DNA of 62,722 bases, from the NCBI RefSeq assembly GCF_014773385.1, contig NZ_JACXAI010000029.1, positions 1-62,722 on the forward strand. The letters run 5' to 3'. The position numbers and the translations under genes were made by a program. Of this stretch, positions 54,519-62,722 are shown in pieces. Below the pieces are notes generated by a model, which worked only from the letters and a program-made list of their open reading frames with translations, had not been told where the DNA came from and ran no database searches. The stretch is from Metabacillus arenae. GTDB taxonomy: Bacteria; Bacillota; Bacilli; Bacillales; Bacillaceae. The stretch's first letter is position 1; the number at the start of each line of letters is the position of its first letter.

Positions 54519-54587
54519 ACGAGCGCAATTCTGCTGCGAGAATCGTGCTCTTTTCTTTATGTTTAGGTCCAGGTTGTGGAATAAGTG
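54519..54587 (+). repeat. Dispersed hairpin repeat, copy 2
   Basis: Shares CGCAATTCTG, TGCTCTTTTCTTTATG, AGGTCCAGGTTGTGGAATAAG with the other copies. Lies 5' of a DinB gene. Confidence 0.66.
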
Positions 54588-54669
54588 AAGAGAATTTTTT
54601 ATTTAAAAGAAGGAAACGACCATTTTTAATAGAATATAAAGTACTTTAATTAAGAGGAGGCTGATCCCA

Positions 54670-55188
54670 TTGGAGAGAAGAGCATTACTGGTATCACCAT
54701 TACCAGAATATGAAGAAGAAATTAGCCGATGGCTATGGTGTTTAGAAGATGTTCGCCGAACTCTTATAACAGAATTAACTGGAATAAGTCAAAGTATACT
54801 CGACACAAAAATTGATGAAAGACAAACGATCGGCTCGCTTTTATATCACATTGCATTGGTAGAGGCAGATTGGTTATATGTAGAAGTCCTTGGTGGTGAA
54901 TGGGATCCCGAAATACGCTCGTTGTTTCCGTTAGAAATCAGTTCTGAAGACGGATCTTTAATCCACATTGAGGGACAAAGTTTAGAGGAACATTTTTACC
55001 GCCTTAATAAGGTACGTGAAGTATTTCTTTCCCATTTTCGTTCAATGGACCTAACGGATTGGCGTAAGCCGAGGGTACTTGAACATTATGACGTCACACC
55101 TGAGTGGGTTGTTTACCATCTGATTGAACATGAATCACATCATAGGGGTCAGATTTTCCATTTGCTTAGGAAATTACAGAATGATTAA
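54670..55188 (+). CDS. DinB-superfamily protein
   Basis: A 172-residue DinB-type four-helix bundle, different from the one at 48776. SLLYHIALVEADWL carries the first His (about residue 58), VVYHLIEHESHHRGQI carries the C-terminal His pair near residues 155-160. TTG start with AGAGGAGG 9 nt upstream. Role unknown; the metal-binding set is intact, so probably a functional thiol-dependent enzyme or S-transferase relative. Confidence 0.85.
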   Translation: MERRALLVSPLPEYEEEISRWLWCLEDVRRTLITELTGISQSILDTKIDERQTIGSLLYHIALVEADWLYVEVLGGEWDPEIRSLFPLEISSEDGSLIHIEGQSLEEHFYRLNKVREVFLSHFRSMDLTDWRKPRVLEHYDVTPEWVVYHLIEHESHHRGQIFHLLRKLQND

Positions 55189-55277
55189 GATGGTTAAAGA
55201 GAGGAACTTTTTATCCCTCTTGAACAAACGGACTGGCTTCAGTTACTTTTCAAATCCAATAAACGAGCCCTTAGCTC

Positions 55278-55322
55278 GAGATCACCGGGTGTATCCCCCT
55301 GAACAAAGTCTCCGTGGTCGGG
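55278..55322 (-). pseudogene. Fragment similar to the haloperoxidase gene
   Basis: About 45 nt beginning GAGATCACCGGGTGTATCCC closely match positions 47921-47966 inside the vanadium haloperoxidase-like gene, in the same orientation, with a few differences (CACGGAACAAAG there, CTGAACAAAG here). Outside this stretch the similarity ends. It is too short to encode anything and looks like a leftover of a second copy or of a local recombination. Confidence 0.6.
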
Positions 55323-55379
55323 TTGACGTTTTGGAGTCTCGGTTTTTATTACTTTAGGTTTTTTATAGAAATAGATCGT

Positions 55380-55565
55380 ATGATATATTCTCCACAATTT
55401 ATTTATCAAGATTCAAATATACACCCTATAATTTGGGGTTACATTTGGTATTCATTGTTCTTAGTTTGGGGTATCTCGCTAGGTCTTACCGTCCTGCAGT
55501 ATCAAAGAAGATCTCGTGTACAAAGTGAAAAAAAAGAAAATAAATCCATGTTTATAGACAACTAA
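55380..55565 (+). CDS. Small membrane protein or C-terminal relic
   Basis: A 61-residue frame from the ATG at 55380: MIYSPQFIYQDSNIHPIIWG, then a membrane segment YIWYSLFLVWGISLGLTVL, then a basic, charged tail QYQRRSRVQSEKKENKS. No ribosome site precedes this ATG, and the frame is open upstream through the haloperoxidase-like fragment. It may be the end of a degraded membrane protein gene rather than a complete small gene. Confidence 0.4.
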   Translation: MIYSPQFIYQDSNIHPIIWGYIWYSLFLVWGISLGLTVLQYQRRSRVQSEKKENKSMFIDN

Positions 55566-55632
55566 GTGAGTAATGGCAATTACGATAACGAATTTTATAG
55601 ACAGGAGAAAAAAACAAGCTTTTTTGTTCTAT

Positions 55633-55698
55633 AATCTGGCGCATTCTGGAGCAAGAAATGCGCTTTTCTTAATGAATTTGGCCAGATTTCGGAATAAG
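55633..55698 (+). repeat. Dispersed hairpin repeat, copy 3
   Basis: The best-folding copy: ATCTGG (55634-55639) pairs with CCAGAT (55682-55687), and inside it GCGCATT (55639-55645) pairs with AATGCGC (55657-55663). Lies 5' of the DUF2935 gene. Confidence 0.75.
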
Positions 55699-55810
55699 AA
55701 AACCTTTTTCAATGCCAATTTGTTGTGATACTTGTTTAACAATTATGGAATTTTGACAAGAAATCGAAAATACATTAGAAAGGAAGTGATGTTAGATAAG
55801 GAGGCTTACA

Positions 55811-56605
55811 ATGGCTAATCCAATTGTGGCTAGGTCATTAGATGAGATAAGATTTTGGTCTAGGATAATGAAAGAACATGCCTTATTTTTAAGCTTGGGA
55901 TTCACTTATGAACAGCAGCAATTGATCGATGAGGCACGCCAGTTTATCACTATGTTTGAAAGAGTAGAGGAAAAGTTATCTAGATTTACAGTAAATTCAG
56001 ATTTACGTCAAGTTCAAGCTTTTAATACCGAAGTTTACCAAGTTGTAGTAGCAATATGGAGCTACAAGCGAAAGGTATTAGGCTTAACTTTACGCTGTGA
56101 AATCCGTACAAATAATTTTCCTTTGTTAGTTGACCACATTAGTAGAGAAGCTGCGTATTTCGCCAACCGATTAAAAGAACTAAATGAAGGGATATTAGCA
56201 CCAGAACCCGATAATGTAATTGAGGAAAATGTATTCTTTTTAAGAATTATGGCTGATCATGCAAAATTTATTGGACATCTCTTAGATCCTTCTGAAAGGA
56301 AGTTAGTTGAACAGGCAAGAGAGTTTAGTCATGATTTTGACCAACTTGTTTTTCAAGCCATTGATTTGGATTCCATGCGTCCACAATCCGAAACTAAACC
56401 AATTCTTAGTCAATTCTTAGATCAAAATAAAGTTTCAGTTGTTTCCATAAGAGATTTTAAGAAAACTGCCAGAGAGCTAATAGAAGCATGCCTCATTAAG
56501 AGTAATATTCATCCCCTATTAGCAGACCATACCTTTAGAGAAGCTGAAAGGTTCTTAGAGATCATAGATTTATTTGAAGCTAATCTGAAAAGAAACCAAA
56601 GTTAA
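55811..56605 (+). CDS. DUF2935 family protein (tandem ferritin-like repeats)
   Basis: A 264-residue, all-helical protein with two similar halves. DEIRFWSRIMKEHALFLSLGF (residues 11-31) and ENVFFLRIMADHAKFIGHLLD (about 141-161) are the matching starts, each with the Glu/His pattern of DUF2935 proteins, and DHISREAAYFANRL / DHTFREAERFLEII the matching ends. Often found in spore formers, function unknown, probably metal-binding. AAGGAGG before the ATG. Monocistronic between two repeats. Confidence 0.88.
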   Translation: MANPIVARSLDEIRFWSRIMKEHALFLSLGFTYEQQQLIDEARQFITMFERVEEKLSRFTVNSDLRQVQAFNTEVYQVVVAIWSYKRKVLGLTLRCEIRTNNFPLLVDHISREAAYFANRLKELNEGILAPEPDNVIEENVFFLRIMADHAKFIGHLLDPSERKLVEQAREFSHDFDQLVFQAIDLDSMRPQSETKPILSQFLDQNKVSVVSIRDFKKTARELIEACLIKSNIHPLLADHTFREAERFLEIIDLFEANLKRNQS

Positions 56606-56690
56606 TTCATGAGTTGTTAATAAATCAAGGAGCTAATTTATAGTTCTTTTTTATTGTAGTAACAGTCAGCATTCCAGTAATAAATTATTC

Positions 56691-56759
56691 AACGATCTGG
56701 CGCTTTTCTTGAAAAAGGAAGCGCCTATTCTGCACTAAGGGATAGGTATGAGGAATAGT
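56691..56759 (+). repeat. Dispersed hairpin repeat, copy 4
   Basis: Divergent copy: GATCTGGCGCTTTTCTTG on the left, GGAAGCGCC in the centre, GGGATAGGTATGAGGAATAG on the right. The outer CCAGAT arm is lost, the inner GGCGCTT/GAAGCGCC stem is kept. Confidence 0.6.
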
Positions 56760-56972
56760 TTTCGGGAAATCCCTTATTCCACCTTTTCGAAGGATGTGCA
56801 AAAACAACTCATAAACCAATTTTGTATGAAGATCTCCTTCAAGAAATTAGAATGTGTATAAGTTTGCAAATCCCTTATTAAACGATGATATTTACCTAAC
56901 CTCATTATTTATTTTGCTCTATAATTATATTAATTAAGTAAATACTAGAAGTTAAATAAGGGAGGCGATTAG

Positions 56973-57158
56973 ATGAATCTGCAGGAGAACTTTCTAGAAG
57001 AGATTAAAATTAGCAAGAAGGAAGTAGAAGTAATATTAATAAAAGGTGTTCATATAAAAGGAATTATTGAAGGATACGATAATTTCTCAATTTTGGTTAA
57101 TTCTAATGGAAAACAACAGACTCTTTATAAACATTCCATTTCTACAATTATTAGATAA
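56973..57158 (+). CDS. hfq: Hfq-like RNA chaperone, short form
   Basis: A 61-residue Sm-like protein with the Hfq pattern: NLQENFLEEI at the N-terminal helix, VEVILIKGVHIKGIIEGYDNFSILV for Sm1 and YKHSISTI for Sm2 (the usual YKHAISTI). It lacks the short C-terminal tail of B. subtilis Hfq (73 residues). It is not next to miaA as the housekeeping hfq usually is, so it may be an additional paralogue, as some Bacillus species carry. AAGGGAGG before the ATG. Hexamer-forming RNA binding is expected. Confidence 0.9.
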   Translation: MNLQENFLEEIKISKKEVEVILIKGVHIKGIIEGYDNFSILVNSNGKQQTLYKHSISTIIR

Positions 57159-57365
57159 GGAAGAGACTTTGTCTGTCTATTTTAAAAGCTTATGCTTGAG
57201 GAAAAGCAATAAGGCATGCAACTGCTTGTGATTTTCCTAAGATAGCTTCCTAGATTGGGATGATTTTAGTTAATCAATAACTCCAGTATCACTGTGATTT
57301 TAAAGCTCAGATAATGTTCCATTTGTAATATAAAAAAATCAATATTGATAATGGAATCCAATTCT

Positions 57366-57510
57366 TTAGTGATAGTATCCATTTTTCCAAGTAATCATTT
57401 CAAGAATTGTCTTGTTAGCTAAGCTCTCTGTTAAGAGCTTTTCCATGTCTTCAATTTGTTCTCCATCTATTACTGGTCTTTGTGCCTTACGTAATCGTAT
57501 TGAGCATCTT
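57366..57510 (-). pseudogene. Relic of a YolD-like gene
   Basis: A minus-strand open stretch without a start reads RPVIDGEQIEDMEKLLTESL followed by ILEMITWKNGYYH and a stop. It resembles the YolD motif (PxLxEDQLEEINRxLxEAL...ITYYKDG). Only about 45 codons remain. YolD-like genes normally accompany dinB-type umuC polymerases, absent here. Confidence 0.55.
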
Positions 57511-57540
57511 TAAGTGATAATTTATAATAAAGTTTGATTA

Positions 57541-57597
57541 AAAGGGACTCCAGAAATTCAGTTTTCCTGACTTTTTGGACAGCCCCTTTATTTTTTT
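57541..57597 (+). terminator. Hairpin with T-run downstream of hfq
   Basis: AAAGGGACT-CCAGAAA-TCAG pairs imperfectly with CTGA-TTTTTGG-AGCCCCTTT around TTTTC, followed by ATTTTTTT. About 380 nt after hfq; it may end that transcript or be part of an old insertion-sequence end. Confidence 0.55.
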
Positions 57598-57675
57598 AGC
57601 TCCACAATCAATCAATTTGGATTTTAATCAAAAATGTGGCGAGCTATCTTGTTTTATTTTTAACTCAATTGCGGA

Positions 57676-58920
57676 TTAAAGGAGGTTACAAATGGTTGTC
57701 ACACCTTGTGTTAATTGTTGTTCATTCATATAAGAAAAGCTTAATCGTAAATGATGATTTTCTTGTTCTGTAGGGTAACAAGCTGACCCAGGTAAAAAAG
57801 TGATTTGGTCTTTCTTAGCTTCTATTAAAAGGTGATCAGTATTAATCCAGAAAGGAAGAGTGAGCCATACGTTTAATCCTCCTTTTGGTATGAACCAAGA
57901 AACTTCTTCAGGTGAATGTTGTGACAGAATCTCTAGAACAAGATCACACCTTATCTTTAGAGCTGTTCTTAATTTTTTTAGATGATCCATCATTCTTTTT
58001 GAAGTAATAAATGGAATGATGGCTTTCTGTGTAAGTAAAGGACTCCCTAAGTCGGTGTTAGCCTTTGCAGCTAATAGACGTTTGAATATAGAACCAGAAG
58101 CAGCTAATATTCCAATTCTACAACCAGGTGCTAATATTTTGCTTAAACCTTTCAAGTAAATGACATGACCGTCTTTGTCCAGACTTTTCATTGATGCTGG
58201 AGGCTTTCTTTCAAAATAGATTTCACTCCATGGATCATCCTCAATCACTAAACACTGCGTACTTTTAGCAATCTCAAGAATTTGTCTGCGGCGTTTTGTG
58301 GGCATTACAGCACCAGTTGGATTGTGAAACGTAGGGACCGTATAAATGATTTTTGGTTTATATTTATCACACAAATTCTGAAGTAAATCTACTCTCATTC
58401 CATCGCTGTCCACAGGAACGGTAAGAATGGTAGCACCTCTCTCACGAAACACATCAATAGCTCCTGGATAAGTGGGAGCTTCCATGACTACTACATCACC
58501 AGGTCCAACAAAAGTACGAGCAATTAGGTCAATTCCTTGTTGTGAACCACTTGTAACTAAAATATTATCAGGAGAAGTTGGAAGATCCATCCTTTGTAAA
58601 TACTCAACCATTGCCTCCCTAAGCGCTTTATCTCCTTGAATCTCTCCATACTGTGAGAGAACTTTTGGGTTTTCAGAAAGCATCCTGTGAATTTCTTGCT
58701 CTAAGTATCAATTAGGTAGAAGTCCAGGATCTATCATAGAAGAGGAAAGATGAGTTTTTTCAGGGACTTGATGAAAACGAGCAAATTGAGACCTTGGTAA
58801 ATAATCTTGAACGGAAAGTTGCCAATCGTATGAACTGGTTCCTTCTTTCCTTTCTGTATTGTCAGAATTCTGTGTGTTTCACAAACAATGGTGGAGAGAC
58901 ATATTTTGTAAAACCCACCA
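57676..58920 (-). pseudogene. MocR-family (GntR-aminotransferase) gene, decayed
   Basis: The 3' part, 57676-58683, is an intact 335-codon fold-type I aminotransferase domain (TSGSQQGIDLIART, PTYPGAIDVF, VPTFHNPTG, IEDDPWSE, and the PLP Lys in LKGLSKILAPG). Upstream in the same frame, after a TGA stop (at about 58710), the MocR linker continues: QDYLPRSQFARFHQVPEKTH then LSSSMIDPGLLPN. Further up, a frame change leads to GFTKYVSPPLFVK, like the end of a GntR domain. The gene has therefore a nonsense codon, a frameshift and a lost 5' end. A shortened protein from the ATG at 58683 is conceivable but would lack the N-terminal arm. Confidence 0.82.
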
Positions 58921-59081
58921 TTTGGGTTATTTATTCTTGTAAAAACTCTATCAATGGTTTCATTTGCAGGATTTGTATCATAATCCTTATATTTTTCTAA
59001 CAGTGGCATAAAAGCCTTAACTTGCATATCAAAAATAGATTGTGCATCATCATTTGTATCTTTCTCTAAAATTACGTCCAT
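58905..59081 (-). pseudogene. GNAT acetyltransferase, 5' half only
   Basis: From the ATG at 59081 the frame reads MDVILEKDTNDDAQSIFDMQ, then VKAFMPLLEKYKDYD, NPANETIDRVFTRINN and PNGGFYKI, a typical GNAT N-terminal half. At GGTGGGTTTTACAAAAT the similarity stops and the DNA continues as MocR sequence in another frame. The second half with the acetyl-CoA loop is missing, so this is a deletion-fusion relic. Confidence 0.75.
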
Positions 59082-59228
59082 AAGGTACACCACCATATCA
59101 TCTGATGAAGATAATATTATGTATAATCACCATAATTACCATCTTGTACAATCATGCATTTGAAAAAATGGATTGTTATTAGAAAGTCCATCGTTATTCA
59201 ATTCTTGCGCCCATTAGTGAATAACCTT

Positions 59229-59938
59229 TTATTTTTTACAAGAAAAAATTAGAAAGAGAGGAACTCTCATTCGTCGTTTATATTCACTTTCACTGCTAAA
59301 TTTCTCAACTCTTGGAGTGCCTTCTCTGATATCTTCAATCTTGAATCCAGCTATCTTTATAAGTTGATAATACTCTTCAAACGTCCGATGATATTTAACA
59401 ACCTTTTTATCAATCCAAGGTTCTACTCTTTTGCCACTATTAAAATAATCATCCACGATCCAATCTGCTTTTGAAGAAGAGGCTGCTGCACTTTTTATTG
59501 ATGAAGTTAATATAGGATGCTGAACACTAAATATAAATTTTCCGTTACCTGTTAGGGAATTATGAACTTCTTGAAATATGTCCTTTAATTCTACTAAATA
59601 ATGTAGAGCTAATCGTGAAACAACTAGATCATAATTTTCTGTCTGAAATTTCCACGTTTCCATTGAAGAAAGATGCACTTTCCCCTCTGTTCCATTTAGG
59701 TTTTTAGTAGCTTCTATAACCATATTTTCTGAACCTTCAACTCCGTCATACGAGATACATCCTTTTTGTAGAAGTTCAACACCAAATTTAGCGTCACCAC
59801 ACCCTAAATCTAAAACTTTTTTTCCTTCTACATCACCAATAAGTTCTAGCAATATAGGCTTTTCAATGATATTGTTTGGACTTTCCACACGATTTCTTAT
59901 TTATCATCGTTGTAAGCTGATGCACCTCTGTACTCCAT
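59229..59938 (-). pseudogene. SAM-dependent methyltransferase gene with 5' frameshift
   Basis: The frame to 59888 gives a class I methyltransferase (KKVLDLGCGDAKFG, SSMETWKF, DLVVSRLALHYL, VQHPIL, DDYF). A better start lies upstream at the ATG at 59938, with AGGGAGGG in front, giving MEYRGASAYNDDK before a stop. Related enzymes read MEYRGASAYDDDKFFE..., so a short deletion near 59893-59900 has broken the frame. A shorter protein from the GTG at 59888 has no ribosome site, so the gene is probably dead or impaired. Confidence 0.72.
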
Positions 59939-60087
59939 TAATTTCCCTCCCTAGCAATCTCTCTATATTTTAACATAATTATCCATTTAATTTGAAAGTA
60001 AGTTACTATAGTGATAGGTAAGCCTTAGAAGTTATCGCCAGCTTTTGGCGGGTAGGTCAGGGATATTGCTATCCCCTTCCCCCCTAA

Positions 60088-60121
60088 GAACCGCACGTGT
60101 GCCTTTCAGCACATACGGCTC
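60088..60121 (-). ncRNA. Group II intron domain V
   Basis: GAGCCGTATGTGCTGAAAGG...CGGTTC: lower stem GAGCCGTAT/GTGCGGTTC with the AGC-type catalytic triad region at the base, GAAA tetraloop on top, and the two-base bulge opposite. 34 nt, the standard length. Confidence 0.85.
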
Positions 60122-60146
60122 AAGCATGCATTTATCCTTGTCTAGA

Positions 60147-60731
60147 CTAAATTAATCCGATTATTTTCTTTCTCTTTATGTACTTCTTGACGCTCCCAAG
60201 TTGAGACTTATTTAGGATGTCAGCCCTTGCAGGGAATACCTTGTGGTATTCCAGATGGCAAGATATGTGAACCAATTCTAGGTTCTTATATTCATTACTT
60301 CCACCTTTGATTCTAGGGATTTTATGATGTATTTCTAAACCTTCAGCCCTATCTGCGATTGATTTACTACACAAAGAGCAAATGTACTTTTGCTTTTTCG
60401 CTAACTTTTGCCTATATGCTACATTGTTTCTATCAAACTCTTTAATATCACGCTTTTCAAAATAATCTTTGAGGTTTTTATTGAAAGGACTATAATCATA
60501 TTTAATAAGTACGTGTCGTTTAATTGGTATCCAAGACACCTTTTTTAATTGATTATTGGTTATCGGGTCAGTTAGAATCCAATTGTTATTACTTTGACCA
60601 GTTTTATCTGGCTTAAAGTACCTTTTACTAATCCAATGCCAGTTCTTTTTTGGGTGAAGCCTTCGCAGAAACTTGTATTGAACTTTCCAAATATGTGCAT
60701 CCATTTCAGAGAAGACTTTTTTGGCGACACC
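60147..60731 (-). pseudogene. Group II intron protein, 3' part (maturase and HNH nuclease)
   Basis: From about 60731 the frame continues the intron protein in its thumb/maturase region (VAKKVFSEMDAHIWKVQYKF then LRRLHPKKNWHWISKRYF, DKTGQSNNNWILTDP). It ends in an HNH nuclease domain: CSLCSKSIADRAEGLEIHHK, IPRIKGGSNEYKNLELVHIS, CHLEYHK. The two CxxC pairs and the His-His-Asn set are present. It has lost its own start and everything before, because foreign DNA replaces the RT centre. The few codons before 60731 in this frame belong to the inserted DNA. Confidence 0.88.
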
Positions 60732-61081
60732 CTCTTTACGAACAACCAGCAAAATAAGCTAACCAAGGAAGGGGTTGCCTACATTATTTCCAAATATGTT
60801 GAATTAGCAAGGAAAACATCAACACTTGTACCTTCGAAAGTGAAACCTCATATGTTTCGTCACTCGAAGGCCATGCATTTACTACAAGCAGGAGTAAATC
60901 TCATATACATCCGTGATTTTCTTGGCCATGTTGATTTAAAAACTACAGAAATTTACGCAAGAACTGTTACTGAGACAAAAAGGAAAGCAGTTGAAAATGT
61001 ATATCCAGATTTAATTGATTGCAATCTTCCTGACTGGAGTAAGGATCAGGCACTGCTTACTTGGCTGTCCGAATTAAAGTA
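60732..61081 (+). pseudogene. Tyrosine recombinase, C-terminal fragment
   Basis: From about 60732 the plus strand reads LFTNNQQNKLTKEGVAYIIS, then VKPHMFRHSKAMHLLQAG, VNLIYIRDFLGHVDLKTTEI and YART. The HxxR box, the GH and the nucleophile Tyr of a tyrosine recombinase are all present, but the first catalytic Arg and the N-terminal half are missing. Closest in type to the integrases of Tn554-like or three-recombinase (RIT) elements. Everything before 60732 in this frame is the reverse strand of the intron protein gene. Confidence 0.86.
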
Positions 61082-61090
61082 GGTCAGAAA

Positions 61091-61180
61091 TTATGCAAAG
61101 TAAATGGAATAAAAACCTTAATATTTTTGGCTTTAGGAGATTTACTTTGCATAAGGGGGTTTATGCAAAGCTTAGCATAA
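61091..61180. repeat. Terminal inverted repeats of the recombinase transposon
   Basis: TTATGCAAAGTAAAT (61091-61105) and ATTTACTTTGCATAA (61140-61154) are a perfect 15-bp inverted repeat. TTATGCAAAG occurs a second time at 61161, closing with GCATAA at 61175-61180. Right after 61180 the intron RT sequence resumes, so this is the outer end of the inserted element. Confidence 0.85.
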
Positions 61181-61855
61181 CCCACCTTGGGGTGTACCTT
61201 TCGTTGGGAAACCTTCGCCAATAATTTCAGCTTTTAAAAGACGCGAGATGATAGAAAGCAGTGCCTTATCTCGAATGCCTAATGTCCACATTTGTTTTAG
61301 TAGTTTAGAGTGGTCTACATTATCGAAAAATCCTTTTATGTCGACATCTACGCAATGATATAAGCACGCTTGATTAATGAGCGTTTCAAGCCTAGCCTTT
61401 GCGTGATGTGTATTGCGATTTGGTCTAAAACCATAACTATGTTTATAAAATTTCGCTTCACAAATCGGCTCAAGCACTTGTAAGATACACTGTTGGAACA
61501 ACCTATCCCAAATCGTCGGAATTCCTAAAGGACGTGTTTTTCCATTCGCCTTCGGAATGAGGACCCGACGAACGGCTTGAGGTCTGTAGTGTTCAAACAT
61601 TTGTTGTATCGTCGATACAACTTCTGATACAGACAGTTTCTTTAAATCTTCGATCGTTAATCCATCATATCCAGCCGTTTTACTGCCGGTATTTCGTTTA
61701 ATATTGCGATAAGCTAATCGAATATTTTCATCGGATTGCATTAAATCTAGTAAACCATAAAAATTTTGACCATTGGAACTTTGAGCATATAAAGAATCAA
61801 AATGAGATTGCATGTCATAATACTCATTGTGCCTCAGTTTCTTTCGTTTTAACAA
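61181..61855 (-). pseudogene. Group II intron reverse transcriptase, 5' part
   Basis: The first 225 residues of an LtrA-type RT: NEYYDMQSHFDSLYAQSSNG, KTAGYDGLTIEDL (RT0/1), VRRVLIPKANGKTRPLGIPT (RT2), KFYKHSYGFRPNRNTHHA (RT2a/3), HCVDVDIKGFFDNVDH (RT3), then GEGFPTKGTPQGG (RT4). It stops there: the next bases belong to the inserted recombinase element (giving LC and a stop). The catalytic YADD block and the rest of the fingers/palm are absent from the window. Confidence 0.9.
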
Positions 61856-62611
61856 GTCGGTGGCTCCTTTTGGAGCTGAACCTCTATTAGTCTCACAAGA
61901 ACCTTATTAACCGTTGAAGAACTGCCTTATGGTGAATGAATCTTTTATTAGTCTAGTGGCTATTCCTCCACGTTCATTACACGCTTCAACGGTACTGTGC
62001 CACCACTTTCACTGATATGAAGAAAAGTTATACAGTCGCTAATCTTACGAATGCTTTCCTTTCCAACGCTTCATCGAGAGTAAGCTCTCCACGTTATCAG
62101 CTTACAACGTTGAATTACATCTATTATGAAACAAACTTAGGTGCCTCCTATGAGCCTGTTAGCATTGCATGTGCCTGAAACACAAGATGGACTTTTATAT
62201 TGTTGATTCTTACTCATCCACAGCTAACCTCACATTTAGTGATATACACATTTCTATGTATTTCCAGTCTAGACCCGTACATTCAGAGGTTCGTCAGCAA
62301 TAAGGTTTACTGTCCTATTACGTTGCATTCTCACCTTATTTGTTCAACCCAAGCACCATGATTTACACCACCCCATCGGGTAGGGTTTCGTCAGCCGAAC
62401 TGGTACGGTAAATTCTCGAGCCTATTAGCCGAGCTTATAACATGCTTTTCCTTACTAAAAGGCGTGCTATTCGACACAGGGGAAGCCTTTCAGAGCGTTA
62501 CCTCATCATTCGACTTCTCGATATAACCCTTCAGTTTTAGATATCTAAAACTGCCTGACCTTTACCGAAATTGTGTGACCACATTTCATTTGAGTCAGGA
62601 ACATTTCGCAC
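61856..62611 (-). ncRNA. Group II intron 5' RNA (domains I-III region)
   Basis: About 750 nt without a gene, between the intron 5' end and the RT start, in the place of domains I to early IV. I did not attempt a full fold. The only assignment is by position and by the GTGCGA start. Confidence 0.65.
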
Positions 62612-62722
62612 CAACTAAATGGCCCTTTCGTATTATAAGGTCAACTAGAAATGAAAATATTTCTTGTTGACCATTTTTTATATCGATTTATGATAACCGT
62701 AGCCGGGGTAGAACGTAATGGC
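62612..62722. other. Exon side of the intron with a hairpin
   Basis: GGTCAAC and GTTGACC (62639-62672) form a hairpin with an inner AGAAAT/ATTTCT part; on the plus strand it is followed by ATTTTTTA, a terminator look. No gene is seen before the window ends. Confidence 0.5.

Larger units (their letters stand above)
60048..62611 (-). mobile_element. Group II intron with disrupted ORF
   Basis: On the minus strand the 5' end is GTGCGAAATG (starting at 62611), the conserved bacterial group II start. About 750 nt of structured 5' RNA follow, then the intron-encoded protein gene (broken), then domain V at 60088-60121 (GAGCCGTATG...GTGCGGTTC, 34 nt with the GAAA-capped stem) and a domain VI hairpin with a bulged A to about 60048. 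The ends are set by motif, so the 3' end may be off by a few bases. Because the RT lacks its catalytic centre, the intron could splice or move only with help in trans. Confidence 0.86.

Noticed and set aside
55124-55357. 77-codon plus-strand frame overlapping the second DinB gene
   Set aside because: Shifted frame of DinB that runs on into intergenic DNA; no family resemblance.
58734-59096. 120-codon frame as a genuine gene
   Set aside because: Its first 60 codons are half a GNAT enzyme; the rest is MocR DNA read in a wrong frame.
60594-60731. N-terminal part of the recombinase frame
   Set aside because: It is the reverse strand of the intron maturase gene; true recombinase similarity starts near 60732.

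Overview
The window reads as a chromosomal segment of a low-GC, endospore-forming member of the Bacillaceae. Evidence for this: a queG - amidase - trmL - prkA - yhbH block that matches, from memory, the Bacillus subtilis yhbA-yhbB-cspR/prkA-yhbH neighbourhood; a tapA-sipW-tasA-type biofilm operon; a YhcN-type spore lipoprotein; frequent TTG/GTG starts; and strong AAGGAGG ribosome sites. No species is claimed.

Layout. 1-320: a tandem array of about 20-bp units in a five-unit higher-order repeat. 0.5-14 kb: a carboxylesterase, then a catabolic island. On the minus strand there is an operon of 3-oxoacid CoA-transferase A/B, a catalytically degenerate SDR, a DUF3870 protein and a thiolase. On the plus strand there are three transcription units: (i) 2-hydroxyacid dehydrogenase plus class I fumarase/tartrate-dehydratase alpha and beta subunits, clearly GC-rich and probably acquired; (ii) an NhaC-type antiporter; (iii) DUF6282-type amidohydrolase, FAH-family hydrolase and flavin reductase-like protein. 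Each of the three units is preceded by a copy of the same leader of about 170 nt: two small hairpins, then a long intrinsic terminator whose apical stem changes sequence but keeps pairing. I do not recognise this leader as a known riboswitch class. It is the best candidate for an undescribed regulatory system here.

14-25 kb: acyltransferase-3 membrane proteins, an MMPL exporter with its MarR repressor and a clear operator/promoter, a TIGR02206 membrane protein, a YhcN lipoprotein and a phosphodiesterase-like lipoprotein. 25-33 kb: yhbH, prkA, two tiny ORFs with a structured leader, trmL, an amidase, queG, a B3/B4-domain protein and tRNA-Gly(UCC). 33-41 kb: a 1132-residue secreted NAGPA-plus-calcineurin protein, a Tat-exported PhoX-type phosphatase, and tasA/sipW/tapA homologues. 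41-49 kb: accessory genes (a frameshifted relic, a PH-domain protein, a YHYH/excalibur protein, an HsdR_N-type protein, DUF192, a vanadium haloperoxidase-like protein, DinB).

49-57 kb: two MarR regulators with nearby genes (haloalkane-dehalogenase-like hydrolase, RibD-type reductase, YczE-like protein, paiA-paiB), a second DinB, DUF2935, a short Hfq and four copies of a dispersed hairpin repeat. 57-62.7 kb: a decay zone with YolD, MocR, GNAT and methyltransferase relics. It is followed by a minus-strand group II intron whose reverse transcriptase gene has lost its middle and carries the end of a tyrosine-recombinase transposon instead.

All functional calls rest on reading motifs and family resemblance by eye; no database search was run.
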